Source: Gadus chalcogrammus (lineage: Eukaryota; Chordata; Actinopteri; Gadiformes; Gadidae). Taken from it: a stretch of DNA of 64,000 bases. Shown here in pieces: positions 21,759-33,184 of this stretch. Position 1 is the first letter of the stretch. Every line of letters starts with the position of its first letter. The notes beneath the pieces were generated by a model. It saw nothing but the letters and a program-made list of their open reading frames with translations. It was not told the origin of the DNA and did no database searches. The stretch is from the NCBI RefSeq assembly GCF_026213295.1, contig NC_079413.1, positions 15,117,657-15,181,656 of the forward strand, written 5' to 3'. The position numbers were made by a program, and so were the translations under genes.

Positions 21759-24386
21759 TCAAGCTAGTATTTTCCTCTGGGTCATGTTCTGAATGAGTCT
21801 ATCTACAGGTTTCACCAGCCTACCCACCCTTGTTCTAATACGGGAGACAACACTGATCACAGTGCTTGGGGGGTCATTGCTACAGCCTGTTTCATCGACC
21901 ACACTTGACACACTCATTGACCTCCGGCTAACACTTTCCCGCAGGTCAATGTCTCCAAGCTCTTCATCATCGTCAAGACATGTTTGGACAACAGAAGCAC
22001 TATCCAGAACCCAACTGGATGTCCTGTCTTCTGTGACATCACCTGTCGCCACATCTGACACGCGGCTTTGTGTCTCGTCATGAATCAACTCAGATGACTC
22101 AGTGAACGATGCGTCAACATCCTCTTCATCTTCCACCTCAAGTGGAAGAAAGTTTGCGCACAGGAGGTGATTGCGATGCACAACCTTTTCACGGCCACTG
22201 CTTGTATTCCTTATCCGATAGGTATGACACCTAGGATCTCTTGAGACCACCATGTACGGGACAGACTCCCATTTGTCAGACAATTTCTTGCGTCCCCTTT
22301 CACATTTGTTTGACAAGAGTACTTGGTCTCCCTCAGCGATGTCATGACCTTTGGTCCTCTTGTTGTACAGTTCAGTTTGGTGTTGCTGACTGGTGACAGC
22401 ATTGGCCTGAGCAGATGATAATGCCTCTTTTAACTCCTCCCTCAGTTTAAGGACATATTTATCATAGTCAGCGATGTCACAGTCCCTCTCCACATTGTGG
22501 AACATCACGTCAACTGGGAGTCTGGGGATCCTCCCATACATTAGATAGAACGGGGCGTAGCCTGTTGACTCGTGGGCAGTGCAGTTGTAGGCGAAAGTCA
22601 ACGTCTGCAACATCTGGGGCCATTTTTGCTTGGCTCTTGGAGGGAGAGCTCTGATCATGCTTCCCAATGTCCGGTTGAAGCGTTCAACCACACCGTTTCC
22701 CATGGGATGATAAGCCGTTGTCCTCGACTTCTTTACACCAGAAATCAGCAGTAACTCTCGGATCAACTGGCTCTCGAAGTTGGCTCCTTGGTCGGAGTGA
22801 ATTCTCTCTGGGAAGCCGTAGACACAGAAGTATCGATCCCAGAGCTGACGGGCAACCTGCTTTGCTGACTGATCGTGACATGGAAAAGCGTGAGCCATTT
22901 TTGTGAAATGGTCAGTGATGACCAGGACATCGACAGTTTTTCCATTTGGGATTTCGGCTGACCAAAAGTCAATGCAGACCATCTCGAGAGGGCTTGTTGT
23001 TTTGATGCTCTCGAGAGGCGCTCTCCCTTCAGGTTCGGGTGTCTTGCTTACCACACAGCGCTTGCATGACTTGACATATTCACGGACATCTCGTTCCATG
23101 TCAATCCAGAAGAACCTCTGCCTCGCAAGATATAGAGTCCTATGCTGTCCCTGGTGCCCAGCCTCATCATGGACACCCTGCAGAGCCTGCTTGGTCAGTG
23201 ATGCAGCCACGACATACTGGTAACGCCTTCTGCCAGTTAGTGAGTCTTTGATCACTCTATACAGGATACCATCCAACATCTTGAGCTTTTCCCACTGCTT
23301 TAGAGTTTTCTGGACTTTGAGAGGCTCTTTGACTCTTTCTCGCCTCGATGGTCTACTACCACGTGACACGTAGTGTATGACTCTTGCCAGTATAGTGTCT
23401 TCCTGTTGCTTGTCTTGGAGCTCTTTAAGGGAGAAGACAGGTAAGGCACTTTCACCTGGTGGAACAAGCTTATGCACATTGTTTGCCAGCCAGGAGATCA
23501 CTCGTCCTTTGGGTCCCTCAACCCACTCAACTTGACCATCCAGGACGGCTGTCACTTCTTCACTGCTCATTGAACTGCATGCCACTTCAGATCCACCCAT
23601 TTTGACCTCTTGGCAGTTGGTGCTCAGCCGAAACACATCCTGTATCCTGTCATCTCGGATCTGCTGCGCTTCTTCCAGCAGAGCTCCATACGGCTCTGCT
23701 ATAAGTCTCTCGCTGACCCGTGGCTTGACAAAGGGTTGTCTACTCAAGGCATCCGCGACGATGTTCTTGCTGCCTGGGATATATTGGATACTGAAGTTGT
23801 ATGGAGCCAGCTTCGACACCCACCGCTGTTCACAAGCATCCAACTTTGGCTTTGTGAGGATGTAGGTTAACGGGTTATTGTCGGTCCAGACGGTGAAGGA
23901 ATGTCCCTTTAACCAATGGCTGAATTTATCACACACAGACCATTTGAGAGCGAGGAACTCCAACCGATGAGCTGGATACTTCATTTGAGGGCCAGTCAGA
24001 GCCTTGCTTGCGAAGGCTATGGGACGTGCCTTGCTCCCTCCTTCGGGGACTTGAGAGAGTACAGCTCCCAATCCATCCAATGAAGCGTCGGTTGAGAGAA
24101 TGAAAGGGCGACCAAAGTCTGGATGAGCCAACACAACTGAGTTCAGTAGAGCAGCCTTTAGTTGGTTGAATGAGTTGCTCTGTTCTTGGGTCCAATCACC
24201 TGGGCTGAGCCTTTTGAAGTGAGAAGCCCGTTTTGCGTTGGCCTTTCCAGTGGCAGCGGCGGTCAGGGAGAACAGGGGCTTTGCCATGCTGGAACAGTTT
24301 TGTATGAATCTCTGGTAATACATTATCATACCGAGGAAAGACTTGATCCTTTTTGCTGACGGTGTGACTCCATCCTCCATCATCAA
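21759..24386 (-). pseudogene. Gypsy pol: RT connection, RNase H and integrase part
   Basis: An 875-codon frame. It opens in the RT thumb (KRIKSFLGMIMYYQRFIQNC). It continues through RNase H (STDASLDGLGAVLSQ near residue 99, then LEFLALKWSV and TDNNPLTYIL). Next is the integrase HHCC zinc finger (HDEAGHQGQHRTLYLARQRF...CKRC, about residues 410-445). The integrase core follows (CIDFWSAEIP, HSDQGANFES, GVVERFNRTLG: D, D, E), then a C-terminal tail. It overlaps the preceding frame by 4 bp. Comparison with usual gypsy pol shows about 30 residues of RT missing at the junction, so this is a deletion plus frameshift rather than programmed frameshifting. Confidence 0.85.
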
Positions 24387-25966
24387 ATCCGCTTCACTCT
24401 GACGCTTCGCCTAAAGAAATGGCATTTCTTCGGTGCCAACTTAAGCCCATGTCCTCTCAACCGCTTAAAGACCATTTTGAGTCTGTTCAGGGCTTCCTCT
24501 TCATTTGGGGCAAAGACCAAAACATCGTCAAGGTAGCACAGCAGGGTCAAGAAGTTTTGGTCTCCAAAGACACTCATCATGAGGCGCATGAAACTCGCCG
24601 GGCTGTTGCACAGGCCTTGGGGTAGTTGGTTGAACTCATGGAGGCCTACTGGTGTAGTGAAGGCAGTAAACTTCTTGTCCGGTTCATGCATGGGGACATT
24701 GTAGAACCCCGATGTCAAGTCCATGGCGCTGAATATGGTATTTCCCCCTAACGCAGCCAAACAGTCAGCTTGGTGGGGTACTGGGTGGGCATCCTTCACT
24801 GTGCGAGCATTGAGCCACCGGTAGTCCACACAGATGCGCAGCTCTCCATTTTTTTTCCAAACCAGTACTAATGGCGAAGCCCACTCACTTGATGACTTGC
24901 GTATGATGTTCTTCTCTTCCATCTCAGAGAGGACTTCTCTTAGTTTCTGGTATTGGCTTGGTGGGACACGGCGGTATGCTAGACGGAAGGGGCGCTCATC
25001 AGTCAGATGAATCCGGTGGACAAAGTCTTTGGCCAGGCCACAGTCCAGCTTGTCCTTGGAGAACACATCTCCATGCCGCTGTATGAGTTCCACAAGCTGG
25101 TTCTTCCAATACAGGGACACTTCACAAGAGTTGATGTCTATATCGTTCAATCCAAGACCAGCAAGCTTGTCCTGAAGGGTGGTAGCTACAGAGGTATCAG
25201 GGACATGGTCAGTGCTTACTCTTACGCTTTGGCCTTGTGCTTTTAGCTCTGTGTCGGTGACATGGTCCACTCCGAGCTCGAAGTCTTCAAGTGCCACACA
25301 CGGTGAAACCTCAGCTAACTTCATGTTCCTCCTCAGTGTTACAGGCTTGTCACTTGGGTTCACGACCTTCACAGGAACCCACCTGTCTACACTCATTGAT
25401 AACACAGTTCTCCCTACCATGATGCTTTTCCGGTTTGAGTGGGACTTTGAAGGTTCCACCAGTATGGTACTTCCCTCTGAGATAGGAGCCTTTCCAGGAA
25501 GCTTTCCCCACACTATGTGCTCCTGTTTGGGCATCAGCGTCACAGCATTGGTAAGTTTCACAGTCCCAATGACGTCTGGGATAATGTCACCTTTCCATCT
25601 TGTTATGCCCGAGAGCATGCTCAAGAACTGTTCGATGCCTGGTTCACCAGTGGAGTCAGCTTTACTCAGCACGCGCCAATAGCTGGGATTTTGCTTGAGT
25701 TGGCGTAGCAGGTGTTTCAGCACATTGGTGCCTACTATCATTTGGTCACGCTGACCTGGCACGACTAATGTGGGCACGATTGCTTCTTGTCCATAGATTT
25801 TCAACTTTAACTGATGAATGCACTTGGGCCGCACATGCACACCACCACAACCCACCAGAAAGATGTCTTCGCTGGACTGAGCATCCTCTGAGAGCAACCC
25901 TGCCTTGTGGAGCTCCTCTTCTGCTTCTTCACTCATTGTACAAGCCATTGAGCCTGTGTCTAGCAT
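24383..25966 (-). pseudogene. Gypsy pol: protease and reverse transcriptase part
   Basis: A 527-codon frame beginning inside the aspartic protease (MLDTGSMACTMSEEA, catalytic DTG at residues 3-5; flap-like IVPTLVVPGQRDQMIVGTNV near 90). A long linker leads into reverse transcriptase: FRLAYRRVPPSQYQKLREVL, RICVDYRWLN, MDLTSGFYNVPM and LLCYLDDVLVFA (YLDD catalytic box). The frame stops shortly after KKCHFFRRSV, where the RT thumb should continue, because of the junction lesion at about 24,384. The protease lacks its normal N-terminus and follows the gag remnant in a different phase. Confidence 0.85.
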
Positions 25967-26225
25967 TGAGTTTGGGGGTACTTGTTTGGTTGGCTAATAT
26001 GCGACTCACAACAGTGTTACCAATGTGGGTTCCCAGCTCCCCTAAGAGGTCACGCAGTTGTGCCAGAGTGTCATTATCAGCAGTGGCGGGAGTGGAAAAC
26101 ATCTGCCTTGCTACAGGCGTACCATTATCTATACTCTGAGGGCTGCTAATGCCTGGCGTCCTAGTTTGCTCTGCATTCCCTGGTTGCAAACACCCTCTAC
26201 CCATCCCAAATCGTGTAAAATCCAT
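25929..26225 (-). pseudogene. Gypsy gag remnant
   Basis: A 98-codon frame starting MDFTRFGMGRG at the expected gag position, about 245 bp after the primer binding site. It contains a TLAQLRDLLGELGTHI-like helix. Capsid, major homology region and CCHC zinc knuckles are all absent; the frame runs directly into the protease sequence in another phase. A deletion of most of gag is the simplest reading. Confidence 0.6.
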
Positions 26226-26470
26226 TATAATTAAAACACAATGAATATGGTGGAATATAACAGTCGAAATGTGATGTTAAAATAATATTTAACTGTACAG
26301 GGACACTGTATTTGAGGAAAAATAATAATAAATTGTGGAAAAACACAGCCACAAATAAAAAAAACTTTTATGAAAGGTCTCAACGATCAACGGATCCTTC
26401 CTGCTTGCTGTACGATACGCTTACTTGCTCACAGCATAACCTCGGCGATCTGCAGCGGCTGATCTGAAGA

Positions 26471-26488
26471 ATCCGGGTCACGGCACCA
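26471..26488 (-). promoter_or_regulatory. Primer binding site, tRNA-His-like
   Basis: On the element strand TGGTGCCGTGACCCGGAT lies 2 bp after the 5' LTR end. It complements the 3' end of vertebrate tRNA-His (…GTCACGGCACCA) with one apparent mismatch. Assignment is from memory of the tRNA sequence. Confidence 0.65.
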
Positions 26489-26490
26489 TT

Positions 26491-26955
26491 TGTAACCGAT
26501 GTCTTTCTGCGTTGTGTTTTGTATCTTTGAGTGAGGTACACACAGGAGTCGAGTACTGGAGGTTTATTCTTTCCAAAAGAGACAAAACAACACGGGCGTC
26601 ACACACAATCCGGGATATCACTCTCCACTCAGCTCCGTGCATCAGCGCTCACTCACTCACGCTAGCTTAATATATCCTGTGACTTTCAATGAATACATGC
26701 AGGGAATAAATTATAAAAATGTAAACAAAGCATAAAATGATCTCAAATAAATAAAAAGACAGTATATTAAATATATACACTAATAAAGGAAATAAAATAT
26801 AATAGAATCGTCATTTTCCTCACACTCATTTTACATATTTTACCATAAACAAGGCACATAACAGGCATACCTTTCCAAAGGAGTCAAAACAACACGGGCG
26901 TCACACACAATCCGGGATATCACTCTCCACTCTACAAAACAAAGGAAGCCAACAA
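26491..26955 (-). repeat. Gypsy 5' LTR, inner part
   Basis: Homologous to 20508 onward in the 3' LTR. It lacks one (AAATA)n-type expansion present there. It is interrupted after AAGCCAACAA by the nested transposon; the rest follows at 31526-31854. Confidence 0.85.
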
Positions 26956-27044
26956 TGGGCCTATCTCACAAAAATCGGAAATGACGTCACACCGGGTAAA
27001 CATTCTTCCGGCGTAGTCATTTTTGTATTGCCGTCAATGCAAAA

Positions 27045-30000
27045 ATGGATCGTTTCTTCGCCACTTCCCTGGTGGGTTTTCCCAAATTACGATTCGAAGA
27101 TGTGCAGAAGATTGTGGAGACACACTCAGCAACACCACAGCCCAGGCTGACAAAGGGGTACAAGTTTTTTGTGGAGGAGTTTGTACACAATTATCAAGGT
27201 AAGTTGTCTAAGGTGTTTTGTTGTTGTCAGTAGGCTATTCAATGGCCGCCTTGCTCATTCATGTTTTGTGATGACAAGCAAACCATATACGATCCATATA
27301 AATCGTCAGAAATATTGTCTGTGTGAAATGTGAGTAAAATGATCATATTTGTTACGTGTAGACTATAATATTATGAATATAATTAGCCATGGTGGCTATG
27401 AAGTCTCCGTGTGTAGCGTTAGCATTTTAGCATTAGTTTAGGCAAGGACAGGTTCAGCTAGTTATTTGCTGACCAGTTTTCTACCGATCAGCGACATATT
27501 ATTAACATTATGTATATGCTAAGTGTCAAATATAGTTGATGGAAAGGTGGTAGTGAGAGGTAGATGCAACCGCTCGATGAGGAGGAATGAGGAGCCCCAC
27601 ATACTACAGGTTTCTGCTGAGTTAGGGCCCGTTGGCCCAAGTCTGTTAGTTTTGATAGTCTGTCTGGACTAACAACTGCAGTTGCAGTTGTCCTCTTCTT
27701 CTGAAGTTCAGATCATTTTCATTGTTCTTTCTTACAAACAGTAGCGTGCTTAAGACTTGGCCCACCTAGCTTGCTGCAATGTTGTGGCTGTACAGACCCA
27801 GGGGTTGACACTAAGGTTTCAAAAGCACTTGCCCATCGGGCAAGTACAGGTCAGGATCAACTTGCCCGAATGTAATGTTCACTTGCCCAAATTATAATCA
27901 GAATCGTGAACGGGCCACTTTTTGCCAGGCACCCGGCCTGGTTTTGGGGGGGCTCAGAAAAATCATCCTAGCTCAGACTGAAGCTGAATGTTAGCTTCCA
28001 CACATGTTGTGTTTAAAAACTAACAAACTTCTCTTTGTTTACTTATTTATCGAGCGGTCACACCGTGCCATGAAATGATTTCAGTCCACAGTTGCAACCT
28101 ATTAAAGCTATCGCCAAGTTATATGCAGACCTGCATGATTTGATGCAAATGTACATAACTAAATGTCAGAGGTAGTAGCAAAGATATGTCTTTTTTAACT
28201 TTCAAGTTTCTTGTAGCTCTAACTGAATAATCACAATCGCGTTTCTAGTAGGGTTGTCAGTCACGATACTGGATTTTCTAACTTCAACACTATACCTGGA
28301 AAAAGATCGATATTCTATACCATTTTCGATATCAGGGGAAAAGTTTTTTTCAGGAAAGAACATACCCAAAGTAAATAGATTATATCTCCACAACTGCAAG
28401 GGCGATAATGTCATCTTTGGGCCAAAAGAAAGATTTATGTGCAAGTGAAATATTCAATGGGGATAATACTTGGTTAAAGTGAATAATGCCATGGAACACA
28501 GCATAAGTGGAAGATAACATTTCCACCTGAAATAATTATCAGTATCAGTTGGTCGTTATCAGTTGGGAGCGCTGTCTTACTATGAGACACAAATAAAGGT
28601 AGATATCTTACAATTTTGACACTTGACACCTCTATTTAAAGTTCAGGGCAATCGAATGCGCCAAGCCAAACACTCGCAAATAAATATATGGCCACTAGAT
28701 TGCGCTGAAGAATATGTTTTCTGATTGAAGGCAATTTACCTATTTCCTAAGAAACCTTCTCTTATTCATTGATTGAAAGCACCATGTTTAGTTGCAAAAT
28801 TTGGGCCAGATACTGGATAATCTGTTTATGGTGGAATCCACTTTGTGGACAAAAATCACAAAGGTAATAGGCCTACTTCATTTTGGTTGTTAAAAGAAAA
28901 GGGGACGTTTCTTATTAAGTTGTTATTTGCGAGTTTTAGTCACAGAATGAAATGGTTTGGACTGTTGGAATAAGTGGAGGCTCAGCTTTCATGTAATGTA
29001 GTTTGTGAGGGTCCAATTTCGTGAAAAAGATCGCTATTGCTGTGTGCATGTGCACAGTTATGAAACCCAAAACCGTGTTCTTGACTTTCCTTGATAATTT
29101 GCCTCAATCGAAAGTACTTCCAAACTGCACTCCTCCATCACTACTCCATTTAACTTCTACCTAAACCGTTCGCAGAGGTGCTCTACTTGAGATGCTAGCT
29201 GTGTTGGCTAACCTTTAGCGAATCACTGCCAGAGACCGCACTGCGAGTGAGTGACAGAAGGCGGGGCTATATTCGCACTGAAGCGATGCGTGTCTGTTAA
29301 CTCGCTTTCCGAGAGAAGAGAAGACAGCGCGCTGATCAATTGCAAATACTTCTATTTTGTGTGGTTTTGCGGAACAAAAGGTTGTTCTGCAGTTTCTAAA
29401 AACATTTGAATAAATAGCTTTTATATTAACATCCACCCATAATCCACTTGCCCGTTCGGGCAACCAGAAAAAATCTCAACTTGCCCAAACATTTTTTTTA
29501 CTTGCCCCGGGCAAGCGGGCAACCGTTAGTGTCAACCCCTGCAGACCTATGTATTTTTCTTCCTCTTCATTAAGGCACAAGCCGTAAATAAAGGAAATTT
29601 GTTGAGTGCATTAAAAGGACAAACATCTAGGCTAGTTATAACATTGCTAAAACAACAGATGTAATGGTGGCCCAAGAGTTTTGCACGGAACTGTACATGG
29701 CTTTTCTGCGGTTGCAGGCTCCATATCAAGGTCCTACCTACTAAGTTCAGTAACTCAATTCTTATGGTGTTCACAGATCACCCTGGAGGCTGTTGGGACA
29801 ACTGGGTCTCTCAGAGCTGTAGCTGTGCTGCGGGCAAAGGCTTCTGTAGCCATGTAACCGCTCTGCTGTTCCAGACAGCGCATTATGTGCAGCTGGGCCT
29901 TGATGTGGTTCCACCTTCCCTGGCCTGTACCAGTCAACCACAGATGTGGCATCGACCTCGAACCCACGTGTGCTGTTGTGTCCTCTGCAAATCATACACT

Positions 30001-30149
30001 TCAGTATTTGTCTAGAGTATATGAGCATTTCCTGTATTGTTGTTCGCCTCAGGGAATCCATCCAGAGGCTGTGAGTGACCTGGTGGTGAAGAAACCCAAG
30101 TCGGTGGGGAAGACTGGAGTCAAGTCCACACTCTACAGAGCGTATGCTG
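27045..30149 (+). pseudogene. SWIM zinc-finger accessory protein of the nested transposon, truncated
   Basis: Visible exons are 27045-27198 (MDRFFATSLVGFPKLRFEDV..., ending before GTAAGT), 29777-29967 and 30053-30149. The second has the SWIM-type zinc finger CSCAAGKGFCSHVTALLFQT (CxC...CxH). The third begins GIHPEAVSDLVVKKPKS and ends GVKSTLYRAYAG before GTAAGA. In fish this layout precedes a YqaJ-like exonuclease domain in the second protein of ISL2EU-type transposons. That domain is absent here. A 1.7-kb hAT-like element lies in the intron between the first and second pieces; other exons may be hidden or lost. Non-functional. Confidence 0.65.
27799..29541. mobile_element. hAT-like nonautonomous element, 1.74 kb
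   Basis: Ends CAGGGGTTGACACTAA and TTAGTGTCAACCCCTG (the right end carries one difference) are flanked by CAGACC at 27793-27798 and 29542-29547. Subterminal repeats of CTTGCCCGAATG/CTTGCCCATCGGG type occur at both ends. No intact frame. Two older fragments of the family lie at 4722-5140 and 19147-19500. The hAT call is supported by the adjoining hATC remnant at 19501-20093; a 6-bp duplication is shorter than the usual 8. Confidence 0.7.
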
Positions 30150-30299
30150 GTAAGACATTTGTTTTGCAATTTGCACTCTGTTAAACTTGCTCATTATGAA
30201 AAGATGCATATTTGAATACATCTGTTATCACTACAATATAAAAAAAAAGTCACATTTTTATTTGACGTTTCGCCCTTTGATGTCCCACATCCTACAGGG

Positions 30300-31434
30300 A
30301 ATATCCAGCTTGGAGTTGGTACCATCTCAGCTGTGCTGACCTGGAAGATGTCAGCAATGACCTGTTCTTTAAGGCCAGTTGCTACTCTACAACAGTAGAT
30401 GAACAACTCATCAATGACTGGAATCTTCCTTGAAGGGCTTGGTGTTGGAATCGCCTCTTGTCCAATCCTCTGTGCTTTGCTCCAATAAAGAATATATTGT
30501 GTTGAGGGGCAAAATAGACTCCCAAAACACTTGAAACACTTCTTGAGATGGAAACCGAGCATAATATGTCATGGTCTGATCAGACACACAAAATCTGTTG
30601 AGGACAGTTAGTGGCCCCATGGACATTTCTTGCAGCCTTGCCTCCAGCTCAGCAATATACTCCAGGGCATCATCCAGTGCACCTACAAAAAAAGAAGACA
30701 AATCAGTCTTCATTACCATTCATTCGTATTCACCCTTTCTTTTTATTGTATTGATATTCTGTATACTTAAGTTTATTTATATTTATTATTATTAGATTTG
30801 TACTGTTTTCTGTTTTTCTTTTTTATGTATTAACTATAGGTTGTCAAATTCCTCGTTTGTTCGCAAACCTGGCCAATAAAGATGAATCTGAATTAATATG
30901 CAACCCCAGTTTAACAGTACGTCTGATGTTGATTGAATGTTTTAACGTTAACCATGCCATGTTTGGCAAAATTATACAATAGCCCAACAAGTGTTGAACA
31001 CAAATAACAGACATAACAGCTAGTTAGCACACATCTACTTACCGGCAGGGGGGCGTGTCGTGTAGTCATGTTCCCCAGTACCTCTCCGGTCCGTTTGTGT
31101 TTTGTCCTCTCCTTCAGCTTTTCGAGCTGACACCCGTTTATACACGGGTGTTTTTTTCGGGGCTGTGGTGTAGCTGTTCCAGCCAAAACGACTAGGAACA
31201 GCTCCAGTATTCAGCGTAGTACTCCCGTCGTCATAATCAGCCGCTGAGAAATGCCGACTACAGACCAGTGTACTCCCATTCTGAATTACGAAATTAACTC
31301 CTTCATTCCGTCTGATCGCCACTGCTGTATTGGGTATTATTTGGGAAATCGTGGAAATGTAAATACGGTTGTTATGGTTTTGAATTGGCGCATAGAGGTA
31401 CACAACAGAAGCTTTTGTTTTTTGACCGCGCCAT
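30300..31434 (-). pseudogene. THAP plus HTH transposase remnant of the nested transposon
   Basis: On the minus strand the THAP zinc finger starts at ATG 31434 with MARSKNKSFCCVPLCANSKP, then a stop, YLHFHDFPNN, and after a frameshift RRNEGVNFVIQNGSTLVCSRHF (split here in two descriptions for length). It ends with the GAVPSRFGW signature. An exon upstream-bounded at 30682 carries a coiled segment (DDALEYIAELEARLQEM). In yet another frame a helix-turn-helix follows (LKEQVIADIFQVSTAEM). This is the THAP and HTH_Tnp_4-type N-terminal half of a PHIS-group transposase; the DDE_Tnp_4-like catalytic domain is missing. Stops, frameshifts and deletion make it a pseudogene. Confidence 0.7.
30730..30900 (+). 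repeat. LINE/SINE-type 3' tail
   Basis: The sequence TCAAATTCCTCGTTTGTTCG followed by GGCCAATAAAGATGAATCTG resembles the conserved 3' tail of dispersed fish retroposons. A related tail, with AATAAAGACTTGAC, occurs near 63,447. Family not assigned. Confidence 0.4.
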
Positions 31435-31525
31435 TGTCAAATATCATGGACTACGCGACCGGAAGTCACTTTACCCGGTGAAGGCAAAATCGAACGCCGA
31501 ACCAGGAAGTTGTGAGATAGGCCCA

Positions 31526-31854
31526 TTGACCACACATAACGGATAAAACAACCGCATTTGAAATATCAAGGCGGGGAAAAAAACTAAGCTACCACCGGCT
31601 CAAGCTAGGTTACGAGTTAATCAAAATCCACCCTTCCAACAGTTCAATTAAATTGTCTACGCACCAGAGTTTCTCCCGCGTGTCTAAAAGCACGTCGCAA
31701 AGCAGTGTGAACCACCACAGCCGTTCAAGGGCAACAAACAAGGGGTTAACATAAAAATCTAACGGAGAGAGACACAAACGGAACTCACCAGCTCCGTGCA
31801 TCAGCGCTCACTGACGCTAGACACACAGGTGCAACGCCAAACCACTCCCCAGGG
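31526..31854 (-). repeat. Gypsy 5' LTR, outer part, truncated
   Basis: Continues the LTR interrupted at 26955 (TTGACCACACATAACGGATA). It stops after CACTCCCCAGGG, where the 3' LTR goes on for another ~135 bp. The break joins directly to the gag start of the second gypsy element. Confidence 0.8.
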
Positions 31855-32842
31855 TCTGCGATATTTCCTTCCACTCAGAGGGTCTGGTGCTTTTAATGCT
31901 TCCATCTTGGCGAAGATTCGTCCGTTCTGACACCATGTAATGAGACTGCGACTGACATTGATTGCTAAACCGTAATGCTTTAATGAAACAAATACATAAT
32001 CTTCCAGCTACTAGTGTGATCATTCATTATACAACAGCGCCCCCTTGTGTCCCGGGGGCCTTATGATATCATTACAAGCACCAAGAGCATATGCATCAGA
32101 CAAACATTCAGGTTAGGGTTAAAATGAATAAAGCAGTATGATATGATAATATTGAAGCTGTTTTGTCCGATTAAAAAATCCCAGAGTAAAAGTAAAGCCT
32201 GTTTTATGATACTGTTTAATGCCTCTCCATCGTCGCAAACCCTGTCGGAGACCGTCTCCGTAGCCCGACCTGTCCCTCCAAAAAATGTTACTCTCCGTCG
32301 AGGCTACTCAGAACGATGGAGACCGCAGGGCTGTCATTGGTCAGTATCGTCTCATTCCCGTAGCCCCTAGCGTTCCAGCGGTGAGTTGTGCAGCATTCTT
32401 CAAAGAAAGTAGTCCAATCCGGATCGCTTTTAACTCACTTTATTTGTTAAAGTATTTCGGTATGGTAACTACGGAGCAAAAGGAGGGGAAGTGTGTGGAA
32501 CACGTGCTGAGCGACTCCCAGCTGATCAAAACTCTAACCCGCGAGTCCTGTACTACCTGAAGTTTTCTGACCTCCAACCTCTCTGTCTAGATTGATCGGG
32601 TCAAGTGGGCGTGGCCTATTTGAAGTGGGCGTGTCCTATGTGACGTATTAGCCTCGGCTTCTTCACCTATCTAAAGGTCTTCAAGGTAAGGTCCTGCTTC
32701 CCTTGTGGCTATGTACAGTATTTACGGCTTATATGTTCGGTCCTGCTTCCTAGTGGTTATGTGAGGGTAATACAGCTTGTGTGTTTGAATCTGCTTCCTA
32801 GAGGCTATGTGGGGGCAGCATATGTTCAGCATATACGTAACA
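31855..32842 (-). mobile_element. Second Ty3/gypsy element: 5' LTR, primer binding site and gag start
   Basis: On the minus strand the LTR is 32842-31936 (TGTTACGTATAT...CTCATTACA, 907 bp). It is followed at once by TGGTGTCAGAAC, a tRNA-Leu-type primer binding site. At ATG 31905 the gag frame opens as MEALKAPDPLSG and breaks at about 31,855 where the other gypsy LTR begins. A fragment of the same LTR, inverted, lies at 46103-46355. The rest of this element is represented only by the RT fragment at 20095-20507. Confidence 0.7.
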
Positions 32843-33184
32843 GTTGCAATACCATACTGACAACTGCAACGCAGATCTTCGAAAGGCTCACGACTCCGTT
32901 GAAGCGTCTGCGTGGTCACGGAGTTGGATACAAGGAGCACTATAACGGAACCCTAAGAGTTACATATGAATCCAAATTGACTCTTGGCTCCTTTAAGACC
33001 TCCTGTGGAGGGGGGTAGGAGGGTGGAGGGGTATCTGTAGGGTCAGATATTCAAGCATGTGTTGCACGATGCAATATTAATGCTGTTAATATTAATATTA
33101 AGGCTCATACAAATGTGACAGTTTCTTTCCAGATATTGAAAATAAAATAAAGTGATGCCTCAGTTATCACATCATTGGCTCTGT
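32843..33184. other. No gene recognised
   Basis: Unique-looking sequence after the gypsy LTR. A short G-rich run (GGAGGGGGGTAGGAGGGTGG) lies near 33,006-33,027. No coding evidence. Confidence 0.4.

Larger units (their letters stand above)
26956..31525. mobile_element. THAP/SWIM two-gene DNA transposon (ISL2EU/PHIS-type), internally deleted
   Basis: A 4,570-bp insertion with 16-bp inverted ends TGGGCCTATCTCACAA / TTGTGAGATAGGCCCA. Comparison with the uninterrupted LTR at about 20,973 shows that the target CAA/TTG was split with no duplication. Two convergent gene remnants are present: a plus-strand SWIM-finger protein and a minus-strand THAP plus HTH transposase. Both are cut before their nuclease/DDE domains near 30.15-30.30 kb, consistent with one internal deletion. 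Loss of the target duplication and the gene pair fit elements of the PIF/Harbinger-ISL2EU-Spy group, inferred. Confidence 0.75.
20508..31854 (-). mobile_element. Ty3/gypsy LTR retrotransposon, defective, with nested insertion in its 5' LTR
   Basis: The element reads on the minus strand. The 3' LTR is 20508-21442. The internal region 21443-26490 has a polypurine tract, pol in two frames, a gag remnant and a primer binding site. The 5' LTR starts at 26491, is split by a DNA transposon (26956-31525), resumes at 31526 and stops at about 31,854. There it lacks the last ~135 bp present in the other LTR. No target duplication remains because that outer end is lost. Gag is almost wholly deleted and pol carries a frameshifting deletion, so the copy cannot act on its own. 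Confidence 0.88.

Noticed and set aside
24383..24386. Programmed -1 frameshift between the two gypsy pol frames
   Set aside because: RT residues expected between the frames are missing and no slippery site is evident, so a deletion is more likely.
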